Assembly (NCBI RefSeq): GCF_965638725.1
Contig: NC_134958.1
Location: 15,193,464 to 15,257,463 of the forward strand
DNA length: 64,000 nt
Direction: 5' to 3'
Origin: Aptenodytes patagonicus
Lineage: Eukaryota; Chordata; Aves; Sphenisciformes; Spheniscidae
A program made the translations under genes and the position numbers. This document shows, in pieces, positions 1 through 12,725 of the stretch (position 1 is its first letter; each line of letters opens with the position of its first letter). The notes beneath the pieces are model-generated. The model did not search any database. It was not told the DNA's origin and saw nothing but the letters and a program-made list of their open reading frames with translations.

Positions 1-2430
1 CTCCAGGCATTTTTCCAAGGTACTGCCAGGTCTCTGGGCTCCCCCTCTGCTTGCAGCTCCGCTGGTGTTGGACCCGCCACCTCCTGCCATCCCAGGGCTC
101 TCGGCACCCCGCAGATGGGCACAGCCGGCACAGGGAAAAGAGCCCAGCTCCTTCTGCCAACTGGCGCTACATGTCTTTCTTTGCTTTAGGAATCAACCCA
201 AAATACCATGCAGGGGCCAAACTTTAGGAAGAGGTACAGCAGGTAAAATGAGGCTGTGATAAAATATGCGTAGGGTGAGAAATTGCCCTGCCATACCACT
301 GGAGCCATCTCCTCCCATTCACTGGTACCGTTGCCCTCTCAGCACTGGAGGCTGAGCCGCGCTGTGCACAGAGATGGAAACGACTGTTGGGTGCTTGAGA
401 AATTACAACTGTACAACCACTGTTTAAACGGGTATTTCTGCCCCTGGGAGATGGTCCTCTCCAGCTTTCCTGGGGCGCAGGGACCTGGCCAGGGTGGCTG
501 CACACCGGGCAAAGCGGAGGTGCCCGGGCCTGGAGGGGTCTGGTCTCCCAGGGCTGGCGGGATGAGCACAGTGCACAGCAACCATGGGATGGAGCACCCG
601 GCCAAGCTCAGCACGCTCGCATGTGTACCGAAGGGGGCACAAGCGGGTAAAAGCTTCCCCGTGTCAGACAGTCTTCAGGCAACAAATACTCCACTGAACA
701 TGCAGAGCTGTGGCTCCGAGCACGTCCAGACCTGCAGCTGATTGACTGAGGGTGATAGGGCTGACCTGGGAGCGCAGAGTCCAGCCATGGCGGCTCGCAG
801 CAGCACACAAGCTGTGTCTGTGCCCGTGTATGGGAACACCCGCCACTGTGCTGCACCCCGACCCTCGCCGAGTGCACCCCAGGCTGCTCCGGGGATTTGG
901 GTTACACCATCAGCCCGTGCAAACAGGATCGGGCAGTGTCTCGGTGCCTGCACACCTGGGCACAGCTGAGGAGGAGCAGCAGGATGGCAACTCACTTGGA
1001 CAGCCATCCCTTGCTCATTTATTCACCCACAGAGCACACTTCACAGCTGCAAACCAAGGACAATGACAGAGATCTGTGACATCTTTCCTCTCTTGCCCAA
1101 ACTGGAGAGTACAGTTTATTTACAAAAACAGTTCCATTGCACCATCTAGAACAGCTGACTCTGAATATGGGTCTTTAATTAGTAACTTCCATATCTGTCC
1201 ATTTGCAAACTTCCCTGGCCACACATGGATTCTTCCTACAACCAAAATATCCGTCTGGTTCAAGCCCTCACATCCCTAAACCTTACTCCAAGGAAATCTC
1301 TTCATCTTCCCCAGCTCTGTGGGAAGGGACCTGCTCTCCCCGTGCAGAGGAGCAGGCCGGTACAGGCAAAGCAGGGAGACAAATGGATGTACAACCCACT
1401 GCTCTGCTCCCAGAGCGTTTGCAAAGAGCAATTGTTTCGTGGCCAGTTTTGCTCATGAATAAACACAACCACTAACAGCACAGTTTACGCTGTCCCCTGG
1501 GGAAGTGTTTTTGCAATTTCTCGCTAGAAGCCCTCTAAATGCATCACTTCTCTGATCCCCTGTGGAGATGTTTCCACAAACAGAAATAGCTGGGCTGCTG
1601 CATGTGAATATAACCTACTGAATTTTTTAAAAATCTCACCTCGCTCACCTTTTCAAGGAGAGTGGCAGCAGGGAGAGCTCAGGTCATTTCACCAAGGCAT
1701 CAGCTTTGCTGAAGCCTACAAAATCGTTCTGTCTCCCGGCTCTCCATCCTGGCAGCAGATCTCTGCCTTAGACCGTGAAAGGAGCAGCAACGACAGGAAA
1801 AAGATGAAAAGACAAGTGGCATTGTTTCTGTGCTGTCGCTAGTGGGAAATAAACCCCGGCTTCTGGGATGCTGCTCCCGCCTCCCGTGGGCAGCGCTCCG
1901 CTCCCCCACAGCGGCATCCATAAGGCACTGGAAAATATCACTCATCTACCCAGGCCACGGGCTGGGCAGCAGCCCCGGCCACGCAGACCCCGGGGGCAGC
2001 GGGAGCCCCCTCTCCATCCCACTGTCCCGGCTGAGCCCCCTCACCTCGCCCTGTCACCGCCGCGATGCACTGGCTATCCTGGTGCAGACCAAAACCTGAT
2101 GGGAGAGTTTCATTCCCATCCCCTCAGCTGGGATGGGCAGCCCGGAGTGCGTGGCACACACCGCAGCCGCCCCAGCGTGGGGCAGTGGGGCAGGCTGGTC
2201 CCCGTCCCCGGGCAGGATGCACTCGGGTACTGCCGTGCTTGGAAATCCCACTGTGTCGAGCGAGGGTGGTGCAGAGCACAGCTCTGCCCCGGCCCCGAGC
2301 CCAGCCTCTGCGAAACCCCTTTTCCTCGCGGGTCAGGGCTCTGGGCTGGGGAGGTCGGGCTGGGCAGGCAGCGAGCGCCCGCTGTGCCCTTCCCGCTTTC
2401 ACAGCCGGTGTGTTTTCCTTGTGTTAGCTG
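1..2430. other. Non-coding GC-rich sequence, no gene seen
   Basis: No open frame here resembles a known protein, and none is framed by convincing splice sites. The open frames have the Pro/Arg/Cys/Trp-rich look of random GC-rich DNA. Two weak transcript-end-like sites exist: a TTTATT followed by ACA near 1,116, which would be AATAAA on the minus strand, and an AATAAA at 1,458 on the plus strand. Neither has an identifiable coding exon upstream. In human the neighbour on this side of ANKRD34C is RASGRF1, but I saw none of its conserved sequence. Confidence 0.5.
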
Positions 2431-3130
2431 CTTAAACGGGCTGTGTATGAGCTTGGCTGCGGTGCGTCAAACAAGCAGCCTGAATTTGAAAATAACCAAT
2501 CTGTCAGGCTCGTTCCCGAGCATTTTTTGGAAAACCCTGCAGGCAGGTGCAGGTGCCACATCAATATGTCAGCGCTCGGATGACAAGTTCATAATATTTT
2601 CTGCTTGCATTCCACTGTCTCCGCGTATTAGCAAACAGGCTGCTCCCAAGCGCTGCTCTCTGGAGCCAGGGGTTGCAGATTTAATAACAAAATCATCGTT
2701 GTAAATCATTAGTTGGTGATTCAGCATGGAAATACCTCATTATCACTTAAGCATGTGCAGTATGTGACTTATGAAAACCTCTGAATTATGACTAATTAAG
2801 AGCAGGCCAAAAAATATCTCGGATCAGAACTATAGTCATCCACTGCAGAGAGTAAAATATGTGAGGCCAACAGCACTCTTGGACACTGGGAGGTAAATAC
2901 ACCCGTACAAGGTTCTAATTGAACAGTATGCGGAGAGAAGCAGTGTGTTGCTCAGAAAGCTTCTTCCATCCCGAAGCATTGGGATACTTAGCAACGTGAA
3001 CCTCTAATTAACAGAATTTTTAAAATCTGCAACATGCTAATTAATTACTGTATTAATCACAGAACTTTGAACACTGGCAGATTCAAAACCTCTTTGAAAC
3101 AAATCCATTTTGCTTTGCAACAACTGATCC
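2431..3130. other. AT-rich island, candidate conserved non-coding element
   Basis: This block is much richer in A/T than its flanks and contains several TAATTA/ATTAAT-type homeodomain cores and short palindromic words. Such an island in a GC-rich background is typical of an ancient enhancer, but conservation cannot be judged from one genome. It has no coding potential. Confidence 0.3.
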
Positions 3131-4170
3131 CAAAGAAGCCGGTAACAGTGCACCCTGTGCCCGCTCGGCTCCTCCCGGTCTGCAGGACTGGAGCCTCTGG
3201 TGCTGAGAAACTTGGGGGCCCTGCTGTGCCCCCCGCCCGCGACACCGCAGCCTCGCAGCCCCCGTGCCCGACGGCTCCCGGTGGGATTTTCAGGTTGATC
3301 TCAGACAGACAGCGCGAAGCAGGGAGGACCGAACCCCCGCCTCTTGTGCTAAGAAAGGGTCTAAAAATAAGCTTTTAATACACTCTTGCATCCTGTCAAG
3401 GCTTTAAATAGCTGTTTGGAGTTCAAATTTTAAAAACTGTTGAGCTGAAATCATTTATGACAACTTGGGAGCCAAAAATAAATGGGAATGAGGAAGGAGG
3501 AGGAGCCCGTCCCCCATCGTAGCTGCAGAGGAGAAGTGCCTGTGGGCTGAGCCCGCTCAGCAGCCAGTACCCCCCAGGTGCCTCTGGGGCTGAGGGGTGA
3601 AAGCGGGTTGTCGTGGGGGTCACCCCGGGGAGGCTGGCCCCACGGTCGTCCCATCCTGCACGGCATCACCTCCTGAAGCCCGTGCCTGCGCCCGGTGCCT
3701 CTGCATCACCCCGTGCCGCACAGGCAGCAGCCTGTCCTGCCCGTGAAGGCAGGTGGCCCGCCACCGCCAGCATGGCTGGAGCCCTCCCGGTGCGGGAGCA
3801 AACAGCGTCCTGCTGGAGCCCGCAGGCGGGCACCGCTCCTCCGGCGGCACATCAGCACCTGGCAAAGGCAGGGCAGCCTTGCTCTGCCCACAGGGGTTCA
3901 CTGGAAGAGCTGCTTAAAACTCCCCCATTGCCCGACACGCTGCAGTTGTTCAGTCCGTGCGTCCCGTCCCAGATGGCTTTACCCCATCCTCCGGCAGATT
4001 GAGGGCAGGCAGAGATCTCCTCAGGATCTCACGCACCGACGCTACCGACAGCCAGAGCAGCTGAGTGGGGAGCAGGGAGCGGGGAGTGGGGAGCGGCGTC
4101 ACCTGTGCGCCCCGTGAAATGGGAGGGCCACAGTTGGAGGGATTGGCCGTGTTTACTGTGCAGGGCAGAG
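3131..4170. other. Non-coding GC-rich sequence
   Basis: No supported gene, RNA gene or repeat was seen. Open frames on both strands overlap each other and look like composition artefacts. Confidence 0.4.
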
Positions 4171-4540
4171 GTGGCAAGGATGCTTTTGACTAGGAAATTA
4201 AGTCAAAATGACATGCAAGCCAAGGAAGAAGTGTACCTCTGAAATGCTAAGTCACCTGAGGAACTATCTGATTGCGCCAGGTTCTCATAATTTTGGTCCA
4301 TTGCGAAGATGTTCTTCTACCCTATAAAATATTAGAGCTCACTTTAAATCATTTTGTAATAAGAAAAGTGTAGGGAGCACTTGCTCGTCTCCCTCTCAAA
4401 AGAGAGAGATCTGCAGAGTTTATTGCGCATTTGCTCTGCTTTTTATAAATAGGATGAGCTCTCATGAAGATGAAAATGAACAGCCCGCTATATCCCCGTT
4501 TAAAATAGCAAATTCTTGTCTAACATCCTGAGAAGCCGCT
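4171..4540. other. AT-rich island, candidate conserved non-coding element
   Basis: A short AT-rich block with GC-rich sequence on both sides. There are no frames of note. Its composition is the only reason for flagging it. Confidence 0.25.
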
Positions 4541-7500
4541 TTGGCCCAGCAGGCTCTTCGGAAAACAGCCGTTCCCTGCCGTGGCGGGGCAGCGCCCTGC
4601 CTGTGCCACAGCGGCCCCCCCTGCCCTCGCCTTCGGCCCCACGTCATCTGCCGGGAGGTGGCTGTGCCCAGCCCTCACAGCAGTTCCAGGGTTGATGTTT
4701 CTGGAGAAGCAGCTTGGCCGGAGAACATCTAGGAGCAGCCTATTTTAAGCCAACCTGAGGCGAGGGCCGTCCCTGCGGAGCAGCTTCGGCGGCTGCATGG
4801 GGGGTGAGCACCTTTTCAGTAGCACCTGCGGGGACATTTGCAACCCTGACCCTGCCACTGCTGCTGCAACAGCCCGGGAGCAGCTCCTCAGCTGGGGACA
4901 TGTCTCCATCTGCCGTGGGTCCCTCCTACAGGCACGTTGGCCAGGGTGGGCTCTCACAGCAAGGAGTTTCGAGGCTGGGTCCTTACATCTGAAAAACTTC
5001 CTCTCCACCACACAGCGATACCCAGATCTGTTATCTTATCTTGTTTTCTAAAAGACCACCCGAGGGCAGGGATGATACCTGCGTGATGCAGGTCTGCCCC
5101 CATAAGCGCCATCGCCGGCCGGGTTGGGTCGCCCACCGCTGCACGGGGCAGCCCCATGTTTCCTCTCCCACTGCCTGTCAAGCTGCACCCAGCCAGCGCC
5201 AGCGCCTGTGATGTGCGCCGGGCTGTAAGCAATCGCTGCTCGCAGGCTTTCCAGAAATATTCAGCACTCTTGTTCGTTGAACTTTGATCTTTTATTCAAT
5301 TTTCATTCTTCTGGAAAACTAAGAGACAAAAAGGATGCCCTGATGCTCTCCGTCAGGGAGGAGGCTGCAAATGATGACAGTGCTGCCTGCCTGTAAAAAA
5401 TAACAACGGGGCTGAGCAGGGAGGGGGCTCAAGAGCACAGGGCCAGTTAATTCATTTTTTCCGGACTTTGCAGGAGCCGACCCCTCTGCAGCCACCACTC
5501 TCTGGTCAATAAGGGAGCGAAGCATCTCCCCTCGGCTGCCTCCCTCTGCTGCGGAGGGCAGGCTGGGCTCTCTGCTCGCTGGCATTAGGGGGAGGAAGCA
5601 GCAAGCTGCAGCTCAGTGCTCTCCTCCTAAAACAGCTGAGTAGGAGGTGATGGAAAAAACATGTTTTCCCAAATCCCCGGCACCTTCCGCTGCAGCACTT
5701 GGCTCTGGCTCCACCTGCATCTTGCCGCGCAGCTCAGCGTGCTCCCTGGCAGCCAGGGCCGGCCCAGCACTGATTTTCTCTCTCTCTCGCACACGCACGT
5801 TCCCGAGGTGGGAATACAGCTGCGGTGCAGGCTTCATGCACTGCTCCCTTTCATCCTGCAGCGTCTGCTCTGCAAACAGCCTTTGAGAGGGGCTCCCTGC
5901 ACACCGCAGCGGCAGGGTTTCCCACGCTGCCGGCTATGCTGCCGCCGCTGCCCCCTCACCACAGCGCCGCCAGCCCGAGGCTGCCCGGGACCCAGCTAGC
6001 CGAAACCGCAGGCTTGCGCTGTGCCACAGAAAATCCCCAGCTGTGTTTAATCAGCATTTTCCTTGATCGTGTTGGAAACCTTTCAGGAGCACAGCTTTGT
6101 TCCTGCTTATTTATGTTGAATTGCTTTTAGGGGGCTAATTCCCAAACAGATGCCTACGCAGGTGCATGCCAGCAGAGTGTGGGCTTTATGGGAAAAGGCT
6201 GGATTTGTACTCGGGGTAAAGATGTGGTTGCTGCCTGCTGTAGGGGCGAGGAATGAGGGAGCTGATGCTGGGAGACAGAATTGGCCTGAGCAACTCAGTC
6301 GCTCATGAAAAAGAAGGAGAAGCGATGGTGCTTGCATCTGCTGTCGGGGGGTGCATTAGCTCTGCCCCGTAAGGCTGGCTGGCATCTGGCTGGGGTGACC
6401 CCTGGGCTGACACCCACTCGGGTATGGGCAGGTCCGGCGGGATCTGGTCACCTGAGGCCCCAGTGCTACTTCTGCCCTCACACATGGCTACTTCCGCAGA
6501 CCCGCAGGGGCTCTGGGACCCTCTCGCCTCCCGCCTTCGCCCCACTGCTGCTGCTGCCCCCAGAGCAGCAGCAGCAGTGCCCCCGGCACTCAGAAGCAGC
6601 GTGAGCATTGCTGGTCACAGCTGAGTTCAGTCCCTGCGGTGACGACAAGACAGAACCTGCCTGCTCTGTGCCTGCCAGCAGAGCCAGGAGCAGAGCCCCG
6701 CCAGCCCTGCCACGGCCCCGGGCAGGCAGCTGCCACAACTGAGCAGGCAGCACCACAGCTGCGGTCACCGACCCATGGGAGCAAAGCCTTTTGGCCGTGC
6801 TGGGGTTTGCATGGATCAACTGCCGGTGCATGCTGCTTGCAGCAGAGCTGCTGTGTTACCCACAGCTCACAGAGACGGCAGAACTCTGCAGGGAAGGAGC
6901 AGTTGTAGTTCACAATGGCAGGAACAGGTCCTGGCAGAGGGGGCTGGCAAAGCCACAGTCCCCGAGGAACCTCACGGGTACCCCAGGGAGCAACAGAGGC
7001 AGCCGAGGCGGCTGGTGGCAACTGCAGCCCCCAGGGAAGTTCTCCCAGGCAGTGAACTGGACCTGCCCATCTCCTCCCTGGGTCGGGCAGCAGCCCAGCA
7101 TGGGGATGGATGTGCCACGCAGCCGAGATGGCTTTCCCATGTGCCGGATAGTGGGGTACGCGCAGCCAGCAGCCCCGGTGCCCAACCCCAGTCCTGGACA
7201 TCCAACACCCAGCCAGAAAGAAGTACCCTGACTGGTGGGGAGGGGAGGAGAGGGGGCACAGGGGGGAACAGTTCTGGGGGCAGATGGCTGTGGGCAGGTG
7301 GTTGGAACACCAGCTGCAGCAGTGGCTTCCCTGAAAAGCGTCAGCTCAGCATCAGGCAGACGCTCCCAGCCCGAGGCTCCTGCAGCAGGCAGCTGCCTCT
7401 GCCCCAGCACCCCAGAGCTCAGCAGGCACAGCAGCTCCGCAGGACAAACCACACGGTGGGCGGCCACCGCAGCTCCCCCCTTTGCGAGCCCGGACCTGGG

Positions 7501-7789
7501 GCAACCTATCTCAGCACAGCACCACCCTGCACGGCACCGCGCTGGTGCTGGGGCACAGCCGCCTCAGACCGCGGGTGCAGGAGCAGTGCTCTGCGGTGGG
7601 ACTGCAGCTGGCCCTGCTGCCACAAATCAATAGCACTTGGGGAAATAGCTTCTTAGAAAGCACTAATGCAAAATTAGGACCAACCTTGCACCCTTCTCCC
7701 CCACTGCTGCCGGGCGGGAGGGGGAGACTCAGCACCTGGAGGATCAGGCCCTTTCACAACAGCAGTGCAATAAAATGCACTCTGCCATC
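4541..7789. other. Non-coding GC-rich sequence
   Basis: No gene is supported. The longest open frame (about 290 codons, 6,775-7,656 plus strand) is overlapped by comparable frames on the other strand and has no recognisable domain. A short CTG/CAG-rich patch lies near 6,545-6,580, and a short TC/CA run near 5,778-5,800. Confidence 0.4.
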
Positions 7790-8045
7790 CAGCCTCTGGT
7801 TTTGGGTGTTTTACATCGGTGCAGAAGCCACACTGAAAACAGTTTTGCATGCAGCTTTTTCAATTACTAATCTCAAGTATTAAAAAGATGTATCCCACAA
7901 CAGCAGAAAAATGTGGATGTGCAAATGAAACTTAATAATGAATAATTTGCTCTCTAGGGGAAAAAAATGCCAAATGGAAGTGTATTGTACTTGCAGTCAT
8001 GTCATTACAGATGTAGTAATTTTGTGGTTCTTACCAACCCCTCAC
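7790..8045. other. AT-rich island
   Basis: An AT-rich block with AATTACTAAT, AATAATGAATAA and TGTAGTAATTTTG words, sharply bounded by GC-rich DNA at about 8,046. It may be a conserved enhancer and has no coding capacity. Confidence 0.25.
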
Positions 8046-10390
8046 GAAAACAGCACTCCTGAACTGCCTCCCCACAAGCGCCAGGGAAGGCTTCCCGAGC
8101 CCGCTGGGCAGAGCCCTCGGGATCGCAACCTCCCCGCTCCAGGGGCTGGCGGAGAGGTGTCGGGAATCCCAAATGGTAAATCAAATGTAAACATGTGAAC
8201 AGGAGCAGAGAGGGAATAATGAGCCAGGAGCAGCAGAAAGGGAGCCAAGCCTCGGGAAGCCAAGTGTGGAGGTGTCAACAGCAGCAGAGAGGAAAGAGCA
8301 GCCTGGGGACGGCGTGACAGAGCCAGGCTTTGGGGATGGGTAAGAGCTGAGCAAATCCTTATCTCTTGCTTGCTGGGTTTTTCCTTTTCTTTCTTCCCCC
8401 CCCCCCGCACAATGGTTATTGCAACTCACTGCACATTCCGGGGGGAGCACAGGCAGAGGAGAGGGCTCAGCTCCCGCACCCAGAGCTGCTCTGCGGGACC
8501 CCTGGACCAGGCTGGCGTTCGCGAGGTGTAGCTGTGGGTCTCGGCCGGCTGGTTGGCTCTGGCAGCACCGTGGGCAGGGGGGGTGTGTGCAAGCCCTGCG
8601 GGCTGGTCCTGTGCAGGCACGTGAGCAAAGCGGGTATTTGCACACTGAAATAAGCACCTGCAGAGCTGATCCCTGCACAGAGCTGAGCAGGGTCAGGAGC
8701 TCGTAGACCTGTCTTCTTGGGCTCTTCTTTTTTAAGGAGAAATGTTGGAATATTTGCACCCACCCTCGAGGCCCCAGCACCCACCTGCTGCTGCAGCCAA
8801 GACCTGGACCCGTCCTGGCACATCCCCTGCATGCCTGCCTGCCACGGGGAGGCACAGGGGCATGGTGGAGGCACTGGGCACTTCACAGCACCACATGTGG
8901 GTCTGCCAGGCTCAGTCCCGCATCACCCTCTCCCACCCTGTCCCTTCACTCTGCGGTTTGCAGCCCTGTCAGCACGATGGCCCAGGGCCAGCCAGTGGCG
9001 GGCACAGGGCAGGACCACAGAGCTGTGGTAGGGGCTCAAGATTTGAGAATGGTCTCCACGCCTCTGCTAGCCCAGGCTGGCTCACTGTGACTTTGCCCGC
9101 TGGCAAGTGGGGTGAAGGCAGAGGGACCCCCATGCTCCTGCGGGCCGGTGCTGTTGGCAGGCATGCACCAAAGAGCAGGTACCTGCTCACATCCCGCGCA
9201 GCCTCCTTCCGCCCCAAAACCTCAGCTGCGGGCACTGTAGAGGAGGGGTGGGTGCAGATGGGGACAGCCTCGCAGCAGGGTGGGTGGCAGCAGCACCGCT
9301 CAGACCCTGACAGCCGCCGTGGGGTCACAGGGTGGTGGCTTGACCCAATGGGTTTGGGCTGTGAGGAGGTGACAGTTGGCATCGGGGTTTCCAGGTGTGG
9401 GCACCCCGTGTGCCCCACAGGCGCTGGCGGTGCCGGCTGGGGTAAATGCGCTTGCCAGCACAGCCATGGCACGACTCTTCCCAGGACATTTATTCCCAGA
9501 GAAGGGCGTGCCTTCCCAGGCCAGCCTGTGCCTGCTGCAGGGGAGGCGACAGCCTTGGATGGGTACAGAGCAGCGCACGGGTCTGCATGTGCTGCACTGG
9601 CACCAGCGGGGACCGAGACCGAGACCAAGACCCAGCAGGAGAGTGCTGGGGCTGGAGCTGGAGGAATAACCATAGCTCTTTGGGGGTGTCCGGGGGGGCT
9701 GTGAGCAAAGACGCCGGTGTGGGCTGTGCTGCTTGTGCATGTCGGTACCGCTTGGTGCATGCCGGGAAAACAGGAGGGAGACCTCAGAGCATGGGAAAGC
9801 TGCTGTGCTGGACGGGGTTGCTGCTCCCGGGCGGAGGGAAAGCTGCACCTCTGCCCAGCGCCCACGTGCCGCTCTCAGGGTGTCGACGTGCAGAGCAGCC
9901 ACGGAGAGCATCCCAGGGCGGCCCCGGCCTCGGCGGGTGGCGAGTCCCTGCCTGCTGCTGCCGCACAGCACTGCCTGGACCGGGCACCCTGCTGGGACAC
10001 CCAAGGTGAGACCCCAGACTCCCAGCACTGCCAGGCAGAAGCGGGGGCTCGGGCCGGGGGCTCAGGCAGGGCCGGGAGCAGGACAAGGCTGCCATCTACA
10101 GACCGCTGAGCGGGTGGAGGGGGGCCCTGTCCAGCGACGGGGACAGGGACGAGGGTGGGGATGCTGGCGGTCCCTGGACCCCCGGGCCGGCAGCATAGGC
10201 GGCCTCGGCTGCTGCGAACCATCTGCTGCCAAAGCATCTGACCCCGCAGTGGCGGGCCCGGGGAGCACCCAAAGCCCCATGCGGCTCTGCGGGGTGCCCT
10301 GCAGCTGTCCCTGCTGGGCTCCTGCAGGACCCTGCTCGCTGCCCACAGCCAAGCGCCCTGCCCGCAGGGAGCACGCGGGCAGCCGGGCGA
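8046..10390. other. Non-coding GC-rich sequence with a poly-C tract
   Basis: No gene is supported. A run of C lies at about 8,396-8,407. The overlapping plus- and minus-strand open frames between 8,740 and 10,470 look like composition artefacts. Confidence 0.4.
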
Positions 10391-10510
10391 GAAAAGGCTC
10401 AGTTTATGCCACGTCATTTAAATTGATAAATCATGTTAACAAGTGCTGCATCTGCCACAAATGTCCTCATTAGGCTTTGGTCATGCGTTAATATTCAATA
10501 GGGATCTCTC
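10391..10510. other. Short AT-rich element
   Basis: About 120 bases with ACGTCA (CRE-like), TTTAAATTGATAAATCATGTTAAC and GCGTTAATATTCAATA words, abruptly different from both flanks. It is a candidate regulatory element by composition and motif density only. Confidence 0.3.
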
Positions 10511-12609
10511 GCCTGGGGTGAGCTCGGCTGACCCGTGGGGCGGCATGGGGCTGGGGCAGCTCCAGGCAAAGAGCTGAGCAGAGAGATATGTCACAGCAAA
10601 ACCAGCCTGGCACATCGCACGTGAGCTGCGGTCCCACTCTGGTCAAGGCTCAACCCTCCTGGGACCAGGCAGGAAGGTCATGTGCATCACCCTCACCCTC
10701 CTCGCCTTGGTGGCACAAGGAAAGCCGTGTCCAGCTGTCTGCCTGCAGCTCCTCCAGCTCTGCCCAGAGCAGCCCAACCAGCTCTGCTCTTCGCCCTCCC
10801 TGTGGCCAGGCCATGTGTGGCCAGCCCGGCAGGGAGCTGCACCATGTGCCACATGCTGCAGGCGAAGGGGCTGGCAGGGCCAGTGGATAACCAGCACACA
10901 CGGTGCTGGCAGCAAGCTGAGCACAGGCTCCAGGATCCCGGCTCTGCAATCACGTTTGAAAGGCTTGCCCAGGCTGTCTGTCCCCAGGACTGCCCCAGTG
11001 CCAGGGACACATTAGGGGTGTCACACTGAGACCCTTGGGTGCCACCCTCTGGGGTGCCAGGGGACGGTGGCTCTGAGCGTCCCAGCCCTGGAAGTGGAGC
11101 TGTAGATGCAGCATAGGCGGATTTGCCAGCTTTGGCTCCTTGGCTCGCACTAGAGCCTTTCCCCATCCCAGGGCGGTGCCAGGGCCAGTGCCCCGCGCCG
11201 AGGCAGAGCTGCTGGCAGCCTCCATCACTCCCGCAGCCTCCGTCACTCCCGCAGCCCAGGCCCGGGCAGGAGCTGTGCGGCACCGGCCGCACACAGTCCA
11301 TATTGCAGGTGACATCCAGCGGCTGCGGGGAGGCAATGCAGCCCCACCGCCACCGCGGGCACCCCGGCACCCGCACCGGGGCATGCGGCTGCCGGTCCCC
11401 AGCGCCTCACGGGGCTCAGCGGCTCCAAGCAAGCCTGGGAGATGGACCCTGCTCTGCTCGAAGGGTCGCTCAGATGTTGGGCGAGCCAGAGGACTCACTC
11501 GCAGGGAGCTGCCCGTCCCCACACCGGCAGCGTGGTGCTGCTATGCTCTGGGCATTGCTTCTGCCTCCCCGCAGCCTTGTGGTGCATGGCTGAGCTCTGA
11601 GCCCTGCACCATGCTGGGGCAGAACAGGGTGGGAGAGGGGCTGAAGTGTGCAAAGCCCTGGCTCAGCCCTGACCGTGCCCCACTGCTCCCGGCAAGACCC
11701 CCCTGAGGTGCTGCACACAGGCTGGCACCCCATGCACTCCTCCCGGCAGGGCTGCGCTCATGCTGGGACACCGGCAGCTGCCGGGAGAGCCCTTCCTCCT
11801 CCACCCTGCACCGCTTGCAAGATACAGCAGCGCCCGGCAGGGCCGTGACACTGCTGCTAGGGGAGCACGGGGACAAGGGACCCACATGGGCCCAGCCCTG
11901 GAGGGAGACCCTGAGTGCCCAGCCGTGCCTCCTTCTGCTCCTCCAGGACCTGGTGCTTGCAAAGGAGACTGGGACACTCCACATGCACCAGTGGGTGCCT
12001 CTGATCCAGGGAAAAGTGGGATGTCCGTGCCAGGTCAGGACCAGTGAAAACCAGTTGGAAGACAGCCCTAAACTGGAGCTTTGGGAAGTTCAGTCTGCTG
12101 CCAATCCTGGCACATCACCCCAAGGCACCCACTGGGCATGAGGCTGCCGCCATCTCCAGAGCAGACTGGATGTGCCAGGGCCTCCTCGACCCCAGGTAGC
12201 CAGAGGGTCCAGCTGCTCTGGAGAAAGGAGCCGCTGGGAAAGGGAGGCATTAGGAGGTATTTGCAATTCCCTCCCCACCCCAGGGGGATTTTCTATCCCC
12301 TCTCCAGAGGGCAGCAGGAGAAAGCTCACTTTTTGTCTCCCTCCAAGAGCTACTTTAATAACAGAAGTATGTGGGGGGAGGCCAGTAAGCACAACTAAAT
12401 CCACAGACGGGAGCACCAGCGAAGGGAGCTCACCTTGCCCCCAGGGCCTTGCTGGGAGCCCTGCCCCAGACCCCCATGGCTTCCACACCTCGGCCCCACA
12501 GAAGCCTGGGCCCCACTCCCAGAGAGCGTGTCCTGAGCTCTCCTGCCCCACCGCCAAAGGGGGTTTGCCCCACTGGCAGCAGGCATCGGCCAGCACCAAA
12601 TGCAACCTG
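10511..12609. other. Non-coding GC-rich sequence
   Basis: No gene is supported. A 16-base direct duplication of a CACTCCCGCAGCC-type word lies near 11,225-11,257. Confidence 0.4.
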
Positions 12610-12725
12610 GATGGGACACCCCAGCCCCGCAGAGCCAGGACCTGATGGGACACCCCAGACCAGCAGAGCCAGTCCCAGCTCTGCAGAGCTGGGACCCGAT
12701 GGGACACCTCAGCCCCACAGGCAGA
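12610..12725. repeat. Short degenerate tandem repeat
   Basis: Three imperfect copies begin GATGGGACACC(C/T)CAG at about 12,611, 12,646 and 12,700, separated by GCAGAGCC/GGGACC filler. Spacing is uneven, so this is a degenerate minisatellite rather than a clean array. Confidence 0.6.

Noticed and set aside
6775-7656. A 293-codon plus-strand frame
   Set aside because: It is overlapped by long frames on the other strand, has low complexity, and shows no domain or start/splice support.
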